Positions 35,586 to 49,499 are shown, counted from the stretch's first letter. The stretch: DNA of 64,000 bases from Glandiceps talaboti (GCF_964340395.1 NC_135556.1:11732910-11796909); one strand, 5' to 3'. The notes: generated by a model from the letters alone, not told the origin. Numbers and translations: made by a program.

Positions 35586-37528
35586 ATGAAATATCTCTGG
35601 TTTACACTGCTATTTGCAGTGGTTCAAATAGCATACCTGCAGGATATTCCACCGGTAAGTTTTATTTGATAAAAATATGATAAATAATTTACTCATAGCT
35701 CATGTTCTGAGTACTACTACTAGTCTACGGTACTATCTAGCAAATGTAAACACACCACCGATGCGATGATCTGATCACAACGTACCCGTGTTTACCTGTA
35801 CTTTATCTCATCCCAACTTCCGTGCCAAATATAACATGTGATCACGAGGAAGGCGGTATGCCGATTCACAGATTCCATAAATCTTCAGAAATATAAACTA
35901 GGGGAAAATATCGTCAGTACATTAACGTAAATTATCAATCATATGAAATTGTCCTGTATTATGTTACTATCATTGTTATCAATCACCACTGACCGTCAGG
36001 AATTGTTACAAATATGTATTGTAATTTGTAGTACTAGAATATCGTTTACTATGAAAGAAATTTGTCAGAGTTTGTAATACAGGCTGAGAGTGTATGCATC
36101 ACATGTATGTTTACACGACTTTCTGGTTGTACATTGTATAGTGATATATCCATGCAATTTGCAAATAGATGCCATAGCAACTAAAATTACCGAGTTTTTG
36201 CTTTGCCATAGACAACTCCACTGGCTATGATTTTAGTAAAATTTCCCACAGCTTTACAAAAGAATGTGACAAGCATAAAATGCAATTCTTCTCCCACTCT
36301 AGAATATGACATTGTCACTATTAGAAAACATACTTATCAAGGCTGTCACCCAATTCAATACCATGTGACTGTCACATGACACCACTGCTTGACACCACTT
36401 TCTCACAGCTGATTGTTACAATTAATTTAGCATTCAATTGGAATGAAAGTAAATACGATTATAGAAATATACTATTTTTGTTTATTTATAGTTTTTTTTC
36501 TTCAAAATTTAAAGTGGCCATATGGATGAGGGATTTGGAATTTATTTTGGATTTTTAATTTATAGAACAATGAAAAATCATGAATATGAAACAGCATAGA
36601 TCAAGTCTGTATTGGTAACTCAATTCATTGAAACCAAAATATGTATACAAAGATTATTGTACGTACAATAACAAACATTGTACATTTATTAACCTTTTGC
36701 AATTTATTAACTTACAAACACAAACTCTGTTTATGCTGTTTCACATTGATTTTTCAAGTTAAGGAAGCAGTGATAACATTGTTCTACAAATTAAGAATCA
36801 AAAATAAATTCCAAATCCTCATCCATATGGCCACTTTAAAGTCTGTACATGTACATAATTCAACACTTTGTAATAATATCATACAGAGATGCTTAAAGAA
36901 TGTGGCTTAATTTGTCCACAGTGCAGCAAAATATTAAACTAACCACATTTGAAACACAATGTTGTCTGACTTGTATTGATGACCCGTTGATTGGACCCAT
37001 GCATACATAATAGAAAGTCCCCCCCCCCCCCCACTAATGTGTATGTTGGAACTTTGCCATGTCAGCCCATACAGCATGCACTTTAAAGTTTAATTGCATT
37101 CAATTCATTCATTCATTCACGCACAAAGATATTCAAACACACATACACCATTTTGTTAGTGCTCTTGTATACGTCATGTACATTGTAGTTTGTACATTGT
37201 ACTTTGGGCTCATGTCAGTACAAGCTAGTGTACACTCCAATCTGTTGTTAGGGTCTCAGATTTAAATGTGCAATGTAGGTCAGTATTAAACTGAAATAAT
37301 AGAAAACAAAATGGTACTAAATATTCACAGAGAATCAAAATCCCTTTGTTCATCCCACTGGAGAAAATAATGTTTTAGTTTCAGCCCTGGCCTGCACATT
37401 TTTTATTTTCTATTTGTGAATATTGTTACTGTATGACATTAAATAGATAAATGATCAACAAAGCTCTCAATAGTAACCTCTTTCTATGTACATGTATTTT
37501 GTATTTTGTATATATTTATGGTTTGTGT

Positions 37529-37607
<79 letters not shown>

Positions 37608-40600
37608 ATGTGTATGCGTATCATATCTTTACACATCCCCAGTGCATTACATACATTCTTGTTTATTTGAAACCACAGTTCACTGAAGAATGCCGAGATG
37701 ACATGTACCCACCCAAACCTGAGACTAAAGTGCCAACATATGTGGTTAACCTGGATGCTGATCCAAAGGACAGATGGACCAAACTTGTCACAGATAAACA
37801 AGATGATGTGAGTATACATTTGTATATAGATATACCATATGTTGATATCAGTTTGTTGGTAAAAGCTACCAGTTAGTACATAGATACAGTTAATTACTGT
37901 GGTAAGTAAGTGAACCTTCAGACAAGTCAAATTTCAAAAGTAATAGACTCATACTTTGGTAATTAATTTTTAAACAGAAGTACATTGTAACATACATCAG
38001 GCCTAAAGAAAAAAATTGTTTGGTTCCGGTTACCTAACCCCCACCTAGTTTTTTACTGCCGACCCTAAACTTTTTTTACAAATTCGAGAAGAAAAAAAAG
38101 TAAAATCATGGAAATTGTTTAGTCACGCCAGATATAGTGGATGCTTAAACTGACATCAACTTGAAAAGACAATAAAAAACTGTTCTTCCAATCTGTAATG
38201 GATGTACATCTGATGAGAAGAAACCAATAACTCAGAAACCATATGGAAAACAACAGAAAACATAACTACCTGAACTAGACACTCACACATGAAAAAATAA
38301 ATAAATAAAGTAAAAAAATCTACCTACCCCACTTATTCTAAAATTGAGTGTAATCGGAACCACACAGTTTTTTTTATTAGGCCTCATGGTATCTTTTTGG
38401 GTATTTGACATCATGTTTTGTTTAAAATGTACTGTCGCCCTCAAAACATTAGCATTGATGAATTTCTAAAAACTAAAGAATTAGAGAAAGATTGTTCATA
38501 AGACTATTTGTTACACTTGACCAGCAACAATGTTCCAAGTACTACTGTACATGTACAATTAATGTCATGAAATCTGAAACAGATCATCATGTGGTTTAGC
38601 ATAAACCTTACCAATACTTCTGTATTTTATCATCTGACAACAAAAATCTTACCAATAGAGATATTTATCTAGCCAGATGATAAAATGTAGCAATATTAGT
38701 AAGATTTTTGTAGAACCAGATGATAAAATGTAGCACTGTATGTTGGTAAGACTTTTGTTGAGCTAGAAATGTAGCAATGTTCTTGGTAAGATTTTTTTCA
38801 AGCCAGACGTTTTGTTTCAGGTTTCATGATTTTAATTGTATCTCTTTTTGATGTAATTTTTATTAAAATGTCTGTATTTTATGTTTATTACAGTTATTGT
38901 ACATGCTGAAGGTCATCAAAAATCTGACCTCATCTGTCTTTGATGGTGCACTCTTTGACTTTATAGACAAACATTTTGTAAGTATTACAAAACTGTGACT
39001 TTATGAAAGGCATGGTATTTTTTTCATCATTTACATGTAATTAGGAGATTCATAAATTCTTTCTGACTTTAGGCATCGTACTCTGGCCTCTACTGTCAGC
39101 TCTGTGTTACCTAAGACATAATGTTCCTATGTATTAAAGTTTCCATAAAGTGACGTGTCAGTAGTTTTTTTCCTTATCATAATACAACGCTTAGCTTTGC
39201 CAGACTTAATGTAGACAATTTTCAAGCATCTGTACTTTGTTGATAATGAATTCCTTCTCTGCAGGCTTGAAATACTTTGTACAGCCACAAGTTCAGTCAT
39301 GTTGTGTCTCCTGTGATATTTCCTGTTTATACTCAACATAAAACAATATCGGAATATTGTGAATATGCATGATAAATAGCTATATCGTTCTGCATCGAAA
39401 ATCTAACAGAAAACAAATGAACGCTTCTTTCCAAAGAACTATGTATAAGTCGTTATTTGTGTTGGTTTTTCTTGACTATTTTGAGGGAAAATATAGTATT
39501 GAAAATAATTCACAAAGTTCTGTCGTGTTAATGTACTTACCTGCAGCCAGCAATAGCATCTGGTTTACCAGCTCCATATGGTGATGAGATCATTGGTATG
39601 GCATCAGCTACTGGTATTCCTCTAGGTAAGAGTCTTGTCAAACTTGTCATAATGCATCATACAACATCTGCCCACCAACAGAGTATATATTCCATGTTAT
39701 TTGTTCAACTTTGCTTATGCATGGTATATGTCTGTCCTGTTCTACTGTACACAGCCAGACATAGACTGTAAGATATATTGTGTCATTCCGCCCTCACTGG
39801 CCTCCTCTCACCGAGGTGAGAGGGGTTGGCCGATGTGTGAGGGCGCCCCATCATGGCATACCATACACAACTAGAGGATGATCTGTTTATTAAGATAATG
39901 TAATGATGAACTGTAGACATTACACGTATTCCTATTTTTTTTCCGTAAGTGCGCTTACAAAGAATTAGCTGTGAATCTGAATAGTCAGCCTTTGCCTTGA
40001 TTTGAATAGTGTAATTTTTTGTGGTACGTTTACTTTCAGTAACTTTTCCCTACATGTCACCATGTTTACTTTCAGTAACTTTTCCATACATGTTACTACG
40101 TTTACTTTCAGTAACTTTTCCATACATGTCACTACATTTACGGCTTTCAATAACTTTTCCCTACATGTCACTAAAGTCAAACTCTTGACTGTAAGAACGA
40201 TGACCGAAATGAAGGTGATATAATGATTTCTTTTGATTTCAGGTGAAGTGGTATTGTACAATGTATTTTACGAGATATTTACAATGTGTACGTCAGTCAT
40301 TGGGGAAGACTCAAATGGTAAGAAGTAACTTTTACATCTTTCACTGTTTATGCTCAGTTAGTCTCTCAATGAGAACAAATATACATCATAAAGAAAATGT
40401 CAAAAAGAAAAGAAATCATACGTGATAGTTGAAAATTTATGTTACGTTTTAAAAACATTATACATATTAGGGTGACCCTATTTTGTTTTGTTTCTCGTTA
40501 CTTTTTCATAGCAACTATGGGTCGGTCAGTTGATTTATAAAAAAGAAGTTTTAAAAATCATCTTCTACATGTTTCTCTCCTTTTCCTCCTCTCTATCTTC

Positions 40601-43600
40601 TTTTTATTCAATTCCTGGTCACAACCCCTTTCCCAGCTTCTCTACACAATTGGCATTGCTTCTCCTCTAAAACCCTTTCCCCTACTTGAATATGTTCCAT
40701 CATGAAAAAATGCTTAGCCATGATTGTAGATGACGTTGACAGTCCAGACACTTTCTTATTCTTGTCAGAGAGGGCACTGTTACACAAAATATTAGTGGCA
40801 GGTGAAAATTATTTTTTTTTTAAATTTTGATGTCGAAGTTGAAAATTTGAGTCAGTCGGGTAATCAGAAACAGAAAAAAAATAGGGTCACCTATTACATA
40901 TTGATATTACACATTATTATGAGTACATAATTTGTTGACCATAGGTTATATAACCTGTACCCTCCCCTCCCCCTCTATAGTAAACAATTGTAGTCATGTT
41001 GTACATCAAAGATTTTAGTAATCTTTATTTTTTGAATTTTTTATTTACAGGAAAATTATATCACGCAAGAAACCTGGATTTTGGTTTATTACTTGGGTGA
41101 GTGAGAACATGTTGAGTAATTATACATTTGGTGAAAGGGGAATGCCAATGTAGGGGATAAAACAAATAACTATAAAGTGAAGGATATCATACATCATATA
41201 ACTCACCCAGTGTTAGACTGTGAGATAGGTCGTGATGTTCCGCCCTCACTAGCCTCCTCTCACAGGGGGGTTGACCGATGTGTGAGGGCGCCCTGTCATG
41301 GCGTACCTTACAGACTAACCCAGTGTCAATGATTTAAAGTAATTATTTTCTTCGGTAGTCCAAGTGGGCTACCACTTTCTAAAATTATAACCCATAAAAT
41401 GGTGACCAGTTGTCCCATATTCCTGAAGTGAAAACAGAGGACCCCCCTTTTGAATATGTGTTACTGAAATAATTTAAGTCTGTATATTCTCTGTCTTGTT
41501 GTCGTCACACAGTAAGTACTAGTACTAAGACTACCAACTGTAAATTATGCTAACCCCATTGACAAGAATTGGTAGTCTGTGGGCAAGGGATTTTGATTCC
41601 TGCCCACTGTGACATTGAAAGACACATGTAGTTGAAATGTTCTGATTTATATTAAGTTATATTCAAGTTGTACTCATGAATAGTCATGAGTCATAAATAT
41701 TCAGTGTGCAATTTGAATACATTATTTCTGCTGACTCCCATGATGCAATAGCCCATAGCAAAGACAACCTATAAAGGCACAAAATCAACTTAATGTTTTT
41801 TTCTGAAATCACAATTATAGGTGATGTAAAATCATGAAATGACTCTCCAGAACCCATAGTTTGTGAAAAATTTCTGGAGTGGTGTTTACCAATGTTTAAG
41901 ATAAAAATTTAGGACAGACTTTATCAATATATGTGTACAGTGTTGAATGGAAGTGAGTGAAATCAAACTAACATCCTGGTATATTTTACCTTATAATGTG
42001 TATGAAAACACTCATCAAACTTCTTTTCCTTTCAGCTGGGACACTGGAAATAATACATGGTGGTTAACTGAAGCACTGCGCCCTCTGGTGGTGAATGTTG
42101 ACTATCAGAGAGGTGGTAAAACTGTTTACCAAGCTGTCCATTTTGCAGGATATATTGGTATCCTGACTGGTATCAAACCTGTAAGTACAACTTTGACCAT
42201 GGCTCATGGCATATGACTTAGTGTCTTCTAAATGGTTTGATAGATATTTTGCATAATATCATAACTAGGCAAAGTCTGCGCAGGGTAGATTCATTTGTGA
42301 CCGGCTGCCTGGGCTGCCTCACAATGATATTGAAGATAGCGCCCTCCATGTGGAGAATGTGCATGCATAGTCATTGTGCCGCAATGCATCCTTGGGTAAA
42401 ACCACCCCCAAAAATCACATAGTATATAGGACGTGCATGTGTACTAGTCATTGAGCCGCTACGCTTTGCAGCCAGTGCGCAAGCTATTAATAGTTTGGTA
42501 TCCTATATGAAGTCATGAGTTTGTAAAACTTAAACAATTGAAAATGGAAGAAACAGAACTATTTCAATTGACCAGAATGTTATCAACAGTTATGTCAGAA
42601 AGTTGGGAAAGGGTGATTTTCAAAGTACACCACTGTACTGAACGATTCTAGTCCACATTCCGACCAGAATCTTATATTGAATAGCACTCCTAATGGCAAA
42701 ACTATACTATCTTTTGTTTTTATGATAAGAATACTTAGTATGATATATTATGAAATCTTTCTAAACCAACAGAATGTTTTCACTGTAAGCATGAATGAGA
42801 GATTCAACATAGATGGTGGTTACATAGGATTTATTGAATGGGTGCTTGGAGAGAGAGATGCCAAGTGGATTGGTTTTATAACAAGAGATGCTATGGAAAG
42901 CTGTAACAGGTAATAAAACAATATGTGTTCAATATAGTAGGGAACTTGCAATCCAGACTGAGCATGCTCAGATACAAAGGACTATGGATTATCTGTGGTT
43001 ATCGTAATACCTAATCTGGAGCTACCGATAAGATAAACCTCCCACAATTGTCAGGGTAATTATGAATTGATTATTAGTGGTTACAAACAATGTAACAATA
43101 TTGTTTATAATACTAATTGATTAGCATTTATTATCACATTTCCCATGATGCAACATTCAACATGGTGGGTTTGCAAGTTCCCTATTGGCTAGTAGCTTTG
43201 ACAATCAATTTAATAGTCCCGTTGAAACTTGACTTCTTAGCCTGATAATGAACACAGCACATCTCTGTGATACTGTGTATGTCAATCTCAAATCAATGCT
43301 CCCATCAACCCTCTAAAGTTCACATCGATTCCACTGTGTCTATCAGGCATCTGTCAATCCAAAGTGAGAAAGTCAAGATTCTTGCTGGTGTCTTTTCTTT
43401 GTGGTAAAATCATATATGAGTTATGTGGACTCAGACTCTGTGTTTGAGTCTTCAAGTAAATTACTATCAGAATAACAGTAGCTGAGAATCATGACTCACT
43501 TAATAGTCATTACAATGTCTCTCCATATCTACTCAAATCTGACAAATTTAGAGTTCATGTTGTACAGCCCTATCAGGCTTCTAAACCCCTGGCATGGCAC

Positions 43601-46600
43601 GGACGTTGTATCTTACAGACTAGAGATAACATTAGCAGTCATTTAAGATTATAAATATATGTCCAAATCTGAACCACAGCTATAGTATCGTAGTATGGAA
43701 ATTCAGTAGGTAGTTGTGTTAGTAAGACATCATTTCTTTGATTTACAGTTTTTCAGAAGCTCAAGATTTGTTGACTGAAGGCAAAGTATTGGCACCAGCC
43801 TACTTTATCCTGGGTGGAAACCAATCTGGTGAGGCAGTTGTGATCACTAGAGACAGGGAAAAGACAGCTGACATCTGGCAGTAAGTTGTCTTCTAACATC
43901 AAAGTCTTCTTGCTACTATTTTGTTTTGTTTTTTTATTCCCAGAAAATGTCAAGAAAGTCATTGAAGAATAAATGCATGTGTTGTTATTCAAATATATTG
44001 TAATTGTTAAATTGAATCATAGAAATGAGACTGTTATTTAATAATATTTTGGAGGAAGGCACTGCATTTCTGCCTGTAGTCACTGAAACACTCCATTAAC
44101 ACACAAATTTCAGAAGCATTTTATTTCACAGTGTGGTCATTGACATCATGTGCCCCTCCCCCCACCATTACATTATGTTATGTTCTGTTATGTGACATTG
44201 TTACATTACTCTATGTTGCATTGTTAAGTTACATTATGCTATGTCCAGCATCAGAATCAGAACATTGTAGAAACTAGTACTGGTAAATAATCAATGGAAG
44301 AGGAGGTCAAAACACTTAGTCGCTATGCATGGGGATGCCTTGGAGGCATCCACCAATCCAGATGTGACCAAATGATTGTCATGTTTGTTCCAGTCTGTGA
44401 TTGTTCCTGGAAAAAATGAGTTCCTGTAAATTTTTGTATTTGAGAACGGTATTTGAAAGCAGCTATAGTTATTTGTCATGTACTTTTCCACACAGTTGCT
44501 ATGTTGGTAGTCAGCAAAGTTCCCGGGTTTGACTTTCCGCTTTGGTCTTTGAGGTGTGAGATATGTATCATGATGTATATTGTATAGCTGGTATGAGGTC
44601 CTGTGTAACTTTAAACAAGAATGTGAGACAAAGTTGTCTTCTTCTTTCCTGCAGTGGGCAGATGTCATTTTCTTTTAACATTTTGTTGATACTGCTCGGT
44701 TGTCTTGACAACGTGTAGTTATTTGTGATAAATGTGACTGCTTGTGATAAATCTGACTGAATGTTGTTGTGTTATGCTATGCTATGCTATGCTATGCTAT
44801 ACTACATTATATCATGTTATTTTGAGCCATGCAGTGTCACATATATGTTACATTGTTATTGTAAACATGACCTTTTATTTTCCATAGCATGAATGAGACA
44901 GGCCATCCATACTTCATCCTGGAAACCAACTATGACCACTGGAAAGCTCCACTGTTTATAGATGACAGACGAACCCCTGCCACTAAGTGCATGAATAAGT
45001 TGACTCAGAAGGTAAAAATTCAACTCTTAACAACTAACTAGTGCTTGTCTGTACACATAGGTACATGACGGGAATGACAAGTATCACATGATCACTTGAC
45101 AAGTCACAAGAGTCACATGCCTTTCAGCTGAGCAGAAGTGTGACAAAACTTGACTTGTGAAAACATACAAAGTGACAAATATTTGACACTAGTTTCAGAA
45201 AACCGCCCATTAGGTTTTACCCTTTTGTTTGCTAAGCATGAGTCTATCTTTCGATATACTTGCATGTTGAAAAAAAAAGGTTTTCAGTTCCTGGTGAATC
45301 TATCAAAACTGTATTAAAAAGTGCCGGGAAGTTTTGAACGTCAAGATAATTTTACCCCAAAGACTGTAACCCATTTATTTTTCAATTAACAATTATGTGA
45401 TGTTATTACACATCGGTGTACCCTCTAAGTATATTTGACACACCACTGGCATGGCTCACAGCAGTTTCTTGTGATGCACTAAAATTTGATGTTCTCCCAG
45501 CTCTAATTACTATTGGGTGAATCACAAGAAAAAGATTCAAACACGAAACTGTTTATTTGTGTTCAGTGAGATTTTATATGGCGTGCATACCATCAGTTCT
45601 GTATTTTATTTGTGTAATTCATAACAAAAAATGTTATTAGACATTAAAAAAAAAGCAATACATTCCCTAAATGAAACTCTCTGTAGTCTCTCTGATTTGG
45701 TAGTAAAGACCAAATATGCGAATTTTTTGTAAATTTGTTACTCTTTTTGCATGATTCTGTCTAAAACTCTGGATTGAAAGACTGAACAGTTTTGTGTCCT
45801 ACAGGTTGTAAAGTGATGTAGTGATAAATCTAATAAACCAAGTATGTCTTCTTTCATTTCCATTGTAGTAATTACTGATATTTTTATATTTTCTTACAGA
45901 ATGTTGGTATTCCTGGCATCTTCAATGTGCTGAGTACCAAGCCAATGTTGAACAAGGTAACGAAATTATCTCAAATCGAAAAAAACTTTTACATTAAATC
46001 TCTTCACTGTCATAGACAGACAAGAATAACTTTAACTCTGAAAATACTAGGCCCACTTTTCAATTGATATTTAAGGGACCAAATGCATTTAAATTGTTAG
46101 AAATCTGCATGGTATCTTCAGAAACAGCTTTCTGAAAACACTTTCAAACAGGTGGTAATTAGCTTGCAATGAGCACACACCTACAGGTCTTAATGCATAT
46201 CATGACTATTCCACAGAAATACAAAGGGGTCTGAATGGAGGTTTGGTATTCTCAGGAATCTTTGAAGTAGACAACATGAAATATAAGCTAGTAACAGTCA
46301 GTTGTATTTCCCTTCAAAAACTTTCAATGTAAACATTCATCATCATTCAGACATCCGGATTGTAAAATTTGAATGAGATATATCTAGGTCAGACAATGAA
46401 CCTAAAAGGAGAAGTGAAACCAGCAGTAAACTAACACTGAACACAAAGGCAAACATCATAAAACTTCCAGTGGCTGTAAATGTATACTGTTGTATTTTGA
46501 CATGGTGGTTACTTGTCACCTGGGTGAATTATGCGATCACACTGTCAAGGTCATTGGTCAGTGATTCCAAGGGTCAGCAAGGTCAAGGGGTCATCAATGA

Positions 46601-46740
46601 AACGTTTCACAGAGCGACAATAATAAGATTTTCTTTGTGTTATTTTTCAGTTGACTGCATACACTGCTCTAATGCAAGTAAACAGTGGACACCTGGAGAC
46701 CTATCTTCGCTACTGTCCTGATCCCTGCTGGCCATTTTAA
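35586..46740 (+). CDS. ASAH1: Acid ceramidase (N-acylsphingosine amidohydrolase)
   Basis: Lysosomal enzyme that hydrolyses ceramide to sphingosine and fatty acid. Twelve exons join in frame: 35586-35654, 37679-37807, 38894-38977, 39547-39625, 40243-40317, 41051-41096, 42036-42180, 42773-42909, 43749-43880, 44888-45011, 45900-45956, 46651-46740, giving 388 residues (human 395). Exon 1 is a signal peptide. Exon 2 has [11 protein letters not shown], including the Cys of the inter-subunit disulphide. The N-terminal nucleophile is Cys136 in FTMCTS (codon 40287-40289), also the self-cleavage site that makes the alpha and beta chains. Other active-site motifs are [14 protein letters not shown] and TRDR. 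The C-terminus CPDPC keeps the terminal Cys pair. N-glycosylation sites are present. Followed in tandem by GM2A, 2.9 kb downstream. AATAAA candidates lie at 47762 and 48493. Confidence 0.97.
36513..36835. mobile_element. TTAA-flanked MITE with AGTGGCCATAT termini, copy 1
   Basis: Inverted ends agtggccatatggatgag and its inverse, flanked by TTAA on both sides (36509-36512, 36836-36839). The interior has further self-complementary AT-rich sequence and no transposase frame. TTAA duplications point to piggyBac- or Kolobok-type mobilisation. ASAH1 intron 1. A sister copy is at 51486-51837. Confidence 0.88.
37525..37601. repeat. (GTT)n then (TG)n microsatellite
   Basis: About 14 GTT units run into about 15 TG units, 75 bp upstream of the ASAH1 exon 2 acceptor. 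The pyrimidine tract and acceptor are separate from it. Confidence 0.96.
38000..38383 (-). mobile_element. GGCC-ended MITE, 3-bp target duplication TCA, copy 2
   Basis: Same family as 27018-27391 but inverted: starts ggcctaaag, ends attaggcc, flanked by tca at 37997-37999 and 38384-38386. About 384 bp, ASAH1 intron 2. Internal similarity to copy 1 runs the full length, so both derive from one master. Confidence 0.8.
38610..38810. repeat. Clustered repeat with gataaaatgtagca and gtaagatttttg blocks
   Basis: Three imperfect units in direct order preceded by one in inverse order, related to 12960-13095. ASAH1 intron 2. Origin unclear. Confidence 0.6.
39762..39873. mobile_element. TAGTCT-ended MITE (family A) with internal hairpin
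   Basis: Left end tagactgtaagatata, centre ccgccctcactgg...ggtgagagggg, right end gcataccatacacaacta. The cctcctctcacc/ggtgagagg centre makes the whole element a hairpin. The right end is mutated and no target duplication is visible. ASAH1 intron 4. Confidence 0.75.
40028..40175. repeat. Minisatellite, four units of about 36 bp, with acceptor-like sequence in each unit
   Basis: Units start at 40028, 40064, 40100 and about 40136, with gtttactttcagtaactttt and catgtcac. The first three contain tactttcag, which looks like a 3' splice site. It lies 70-215 bp before the real acceptor of ASAH1 exon 5 (40242/40243). Confidence 0.88.
40470..40891. mobile_element. Inverted-repeat element with GGGTGACC termini
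   Basis: The left end gggtgaccctatttt and the right end aaaatagggtcacc are inverse of each other, and tatta flanks both sides (40465-40469, 40892-40896). It contains caactatgggtcggtc, shared with the partial copy at 52080. No coding capacity. ASAH1 intron 5. Confidence 0.75.
41214..41317. mobile_element. TAGTCT-ended MITE (family A), intact, 9-bp target duplication
   Basis: A 104-bp element from tagactgtgag to ttacagacta with 37-bp imperfect inverted ends (…cgccctcac / gtgagggcg…). It is flanked by exact acccagtgt copies at 41205-41213 and 41318-41326. It is the best-preserved copy in the window and defines the family ends. ASAH1 intron 6. A 9-bp duplication suggests Mutator-like mobilisation, which is an inference from duplication length. 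Confidence 0.9.
44291..44720 (-). mobile_element. Degenerate LINE fragment (reverse-transcriptase C-terminus)
   Basis: A minus-strand frame of 125 codons carries the C-terminal signature of chordate/invertebrate non-LTR elements: [10 protein letters not shown], then [17 protein letters not shown]. The upstream part near 44700 reads like a preceding piece of the same protein in another frame, so the fragment is decayed. No 3' tail could be fixed. ASAH1 intron 9, antisense to the gene. Adjacent tatgc pentamers at 44772-44800 are a separate microsatellite. Confidence 0.65.
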
Positions 46741-47853
46741 CCTTCACAAGAAGAAGAAGACAACACTTCACTCACTCTATGCAAGAAATGCAAAACAACA
46801 GGAAATCTAACTTGATGAGAAAAATCTTTCCAAACTACCAAATTTAGATCTGTCAATCTGGTTATTGCTTGATGGCCAGAGAGGGGACTAATAAGAGAAG
46901 ACCAGGAAATTAAGGAGGCTGTGTTCATCTTTAATATACACTGTAGTCTCCTTATGTAAAAAAAAAAAACATATAAATTTTATGATTTTATAAATTTTAG
47001 TTATTACAAATTCACAACATTAAAATACTTAACCCAGTAGCTCTGTTCTAACTAGCAGGGATGTAGGTAAGGTCTAGTAGCCAACAAAAACAACCACCTA
47101 CTCTGCAATGTTCTGTTGGCTACTTTTTCAGGAACTTGTTTCAAAATTCTTTGTTTCAACCAGTATAATATATCAGTCATAAGGCAGATTTATGAGTCTC
47201 CTTCATAGATACTTACTTTTCACATTTTTACCGGCTACTTTTTTAAAATTAGCTCCATCCCTGACTAGGATTTTATGAGACATGTATGTTTTACATGTAG
47301 AGTGATTTCTTCTAACAACAACAGAGCAACAAATATTACTAGAAAAATCCAAATATTCTAATTGCTCTGTAAAGAGTTAAATTTTAATCAAAGTTGAATG
47401 TTGTTAAGTTTCTCTCATTTTTAGATCTGTACTTTGATTCCATCAAATCGATATATTCATTCACTTTTGACAGAATGATTGGGATGTTGATTTTAGTCAC
47501 ACATCATTGGTGCATTACATGTATGCATGAAATAATTCTAGAATACATTTTTGGACACTCGATTTTTATATGATCTTTGAGAGATGCAATACTTATTATT
47601 ACACAAATAATCTCAGGAACCACTTCCTTAGTTTCTCAACAAAAAACAGGTAAAAAGATTTATTGAGGTGTGATTTTTAAAAAAAAGTGATTTTACTTTC
47701 ATTAACAGAAATGCTGCAAAATGACTAATTCGTATGGATTTTTATATGTACGATAATTTATAATAAATGGGGGTATTTTGTAAGAATTAGATTATAGGGA
47801 AGTTTGAATACTAAAAAAAAGATTAGTACAAATTATGAAGCGAATTCACTTAA

Positions 47854-48208
47854 AGTTGCACTAGCTGTATCTTGACTATTATTGTGTCAATCAGGAAACC
47901 TAAAATACATTGACTGAAATTATTAAAACACCAATAATTAGACATTGTGCATGTTAATTAGAGGTCTATTTTATCTGTAAGTAGTACAGTAATGTGTTGA
48001 AATTACGATTGCATTGGGGTGCTGATTTTAGGGTGTGGACCCAAAATCTATCTGATTGGATTTATTGTACTATATTATGTGTACAGCTACACAAATACAT
48101 TTACTAACAGGTGATTTAATACTGTGCACGATGTACGATATTACAACTAAGTCATACTATCAAGAAAACAGTTTCAAAACAAAAATTTCAGTTGCAGCTA
48201 GTGCAGCT
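47854..48208. mobile_element. TTAA-flanked MITE with AG(T/C)TGCACTAGCTG termini
   Basis: Left end agttgcactagctg, right end cagctagtgcagct, with TTAA on both sides (47850-47853, 48209-48212). The interior block ggtgctgattttagggtgtg / acccaaaatct recurs inverted at 58786-59032. About 355 bp, no transposase. If the distal ASAH1 polyadenylation site is used, it lies in the ASAH1 3' untranslated region. Confidence 0.85.
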
Positions 48209-48689
48209 TTAAAACAGTTATATGGGTATGCTGATCTTTTCTTTGTATTTTAATCAGTGAAATATTCAGGAAGAAAGATACTGCTTTTTGAAATTTGATA
48301 ATGATTAATGTTTGTGATATGTAAATTTCTGTGGATTTGAATAATGTACAATTTTACAGTTAATTGTATTCATATTGGAATAATTTAATGTCGTGGATTT
48401 TTGATGTCAGGATTTGTTGTATAAATAATGTACTACAATTTGTTTAGTGTATCAGGTTTTTTAATCATTTTTTATTCGTCTTTCAAAAGTGCAATAAAGC
48501 AACGATTGATATATATATTTTTTGTCTCTGCTGTTTAATTACTTGTACAATATTATCTCTAATGAGTGCAAAGTGAGACAACTTGGACTATTCGTCTCAA
48601 TATTTTGACTCACTTACAGTCAATATATAACATGTGTTTTCAATTGACATTCATCTGTGTTGGTAAAGCATAGTATTAAATTTAACATG

Positions 48690-48797
48690 ACTTTGAAAAT
48701 TTTACCTGAGGCTCACATGTACTGAACAGTGGGTCAATCTGTTGACAAAGACCGAAGTGTGCATGCAGTCGAAAATTTCAGGTAAAATTTTCAAAGT
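48690..48797. mobile_element. 108-bp foldback element
   Basis: actttgaaaattttacctga at the left is the exact inverse of tcaggtaaaattttcaaagt at the right. The intervening 68 bp are unrelated. It could be a short MITE. No clear target duplication. Confidence 0.7.
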
Positions 48798-49499
48798 TGT
48801 GTTTGGAACAAAAGTTAAATTCAATACAACAAATAAGTGTTTGTCACCCATTAAAGAGTTACAAAACATCAACAAGCTATGGCAATATTAAATATTCACT
48901 GAAATATTCCCCAAATCTTGTCAAAACATGGCTATTTTACAACATATTAAATAACCAAGCTTCGAGTAGCCGTATGATCTAGTCTATGAAAGACACAACA
49001 TGTCGTACCTTGCCTTCACTGAGCCAGTATCCGGTACCCACTGGTATGATTGATTAGGGACGAATGACATCAATAATTTTTAATGTGTTTTCGTAGCTGT
49101 TGTATTATTTTTTTCATCTTCAGTTGTTGTACAATGCGCTGAGACGTAGTGCGTTTCTTAAGAATTAAATAATAATAATAATAATAATAATAATTCATTG
49201 TGCCTTCTTAGCCACTCAACATACTCAAGAATTCAAATAAGTACAGCGGCCAATTTGCCAGCTTTCATCATGTTTATCAATGGTCAATTAAAATGAACCA
49301 AATGTTTTCTAATTTGTACAGGTTGCGTCCAAGTTTCATTGTTGATTTTAAAGAAACAAAAAAACAAAAAACATTTTACATGTAACACACAATAAATAAA
49401 TATGTTTTCCAACAGTACATTGATAAGTTGACATGAAAAACAAGGTACAAGTACGAAGTAAAGTTATACAAAGTTGAATGCATGCCAAGCATGGGATAC

